Shown piece after piece: positions 63,929 to 64,000 of a stretch of 64,000 nt of DNA (within the stretch, counting starts at the first letter, position 1; every line of letters starts with the position of its first letter). The DNA is from an uncultured Lachnospiraceae bacterium (GTDB lineage: Bacteria; Bacillota; Clostridia; Lachnospirales; Lachnospiraceae): contig CAJTUA010000002.1 of the NCBI GenBank assembly GCA_910579615.1, positions 238,059 through 302,058 on the forward strand, in the 5' to 3' direction. A program made the position numbers and the translations under genes. The notes under the pieces are model-generated. The model worked only from the letters and a program-made list of their open reading frames with translations, was not told the origin of the DNA and searched no databases.

Positions 63929-64000
63929 CTCTATAGTTATAGTATATAGTCATGTGCAAAACTCCATATCTCCAGTATTGATGCAGTTTTACGTGGCATG

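Overview
The window looks like a chromosomal segment of a spore-forming gut Clostridium relative, most likely Lachnospiraceae. The signs are strong AGGAGG-type ribosome binding sites, TTGACA-N17-TATAAT promoters, a class III fructose-1,6-bisphosphatase, a rubrerythrin, a CotF-like spore coat protein with a candidate sigma-G promoter, and many small ABC/TetR/MarR efflux units. The species cannot be fixed from the sequence alone.

Region 1 (about 1-19.5 kb) is a visibly AT-rich accessory defence island read entirely on the + strand. It holds a type I restriction-modification unit (hsdS, a DUF3800-like gene, hsdR; hsdM must lie to the left, outside the window) and a remnant of an IS4/IS1634-type transposase. 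Next comes a two-gene RADAR-type system: an RdrA-like P-loop ATPase, split by a one-base frameshift, and an RdrB-like adenosine deaminase. It is followed by a broken AlbA_2/Schlafen-type gene, a tight operon of GNAT acetyltransferase, histidine phosphatase and SF1 helicase with a C-terminal nuclease-like domain, and finally a BsuBI/PstI-type type II restriction-modification pair.

Region 2 (about 19.5-33.4 kb) is richer in GC and typical of the host. It contains a tandem-GNAT fusion at the composition boundary, a SEC-C protein, a PARG-like TIGR02452 protein, a PEBP protein, an RlaP-type nucleotidyltransferase and an MBL hydrolase. A TetR-controlled FtsX-type ABC exporter is divergent from a two-component system that is followed by its own FtsX-type ABC exporter. 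A repeated box, GAAACCAAAACGAAA, precedes both the regulator gene and the exporter and is probably the response-regulator site. A DUF4261 protein closes the region.

Region 3 (33.4-43.1 kb) carries fbp, rubrerythrin, a protein-kinase-like gene, an XRE/BtrH-like fusion, an unknown gene, an IbrA/IbrB-like pair (PP-loop DUF3440 plus ParB-like) and an Rpn-like protein with a 45-bp in-frame minisatellite.

Region 4 (43.1-64 kb) is dominated by efflux and its control. A MarR regulator with a histidine-rich tail sits in front of a heterodimeric ABC exporter, and its promoter is flanked by two identical operators. A TetR gene shares an operator motif with an ABC-MFS operon. Between and after them lie acetyltransferases, a methyltransferase, a well-formed 36-codon gene, the coat protein, a FAD/Rieske oxidoreductase, a beta-propeller lipoprotein, a flavodoxin-like reductase under a double operator, an XRE regulator, a DUF4303 protein with a degraded follower, and a DUF5060/DUF4038-type glycoside hydrolase. 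No tRNA, rRNA or CRISPR array was found.
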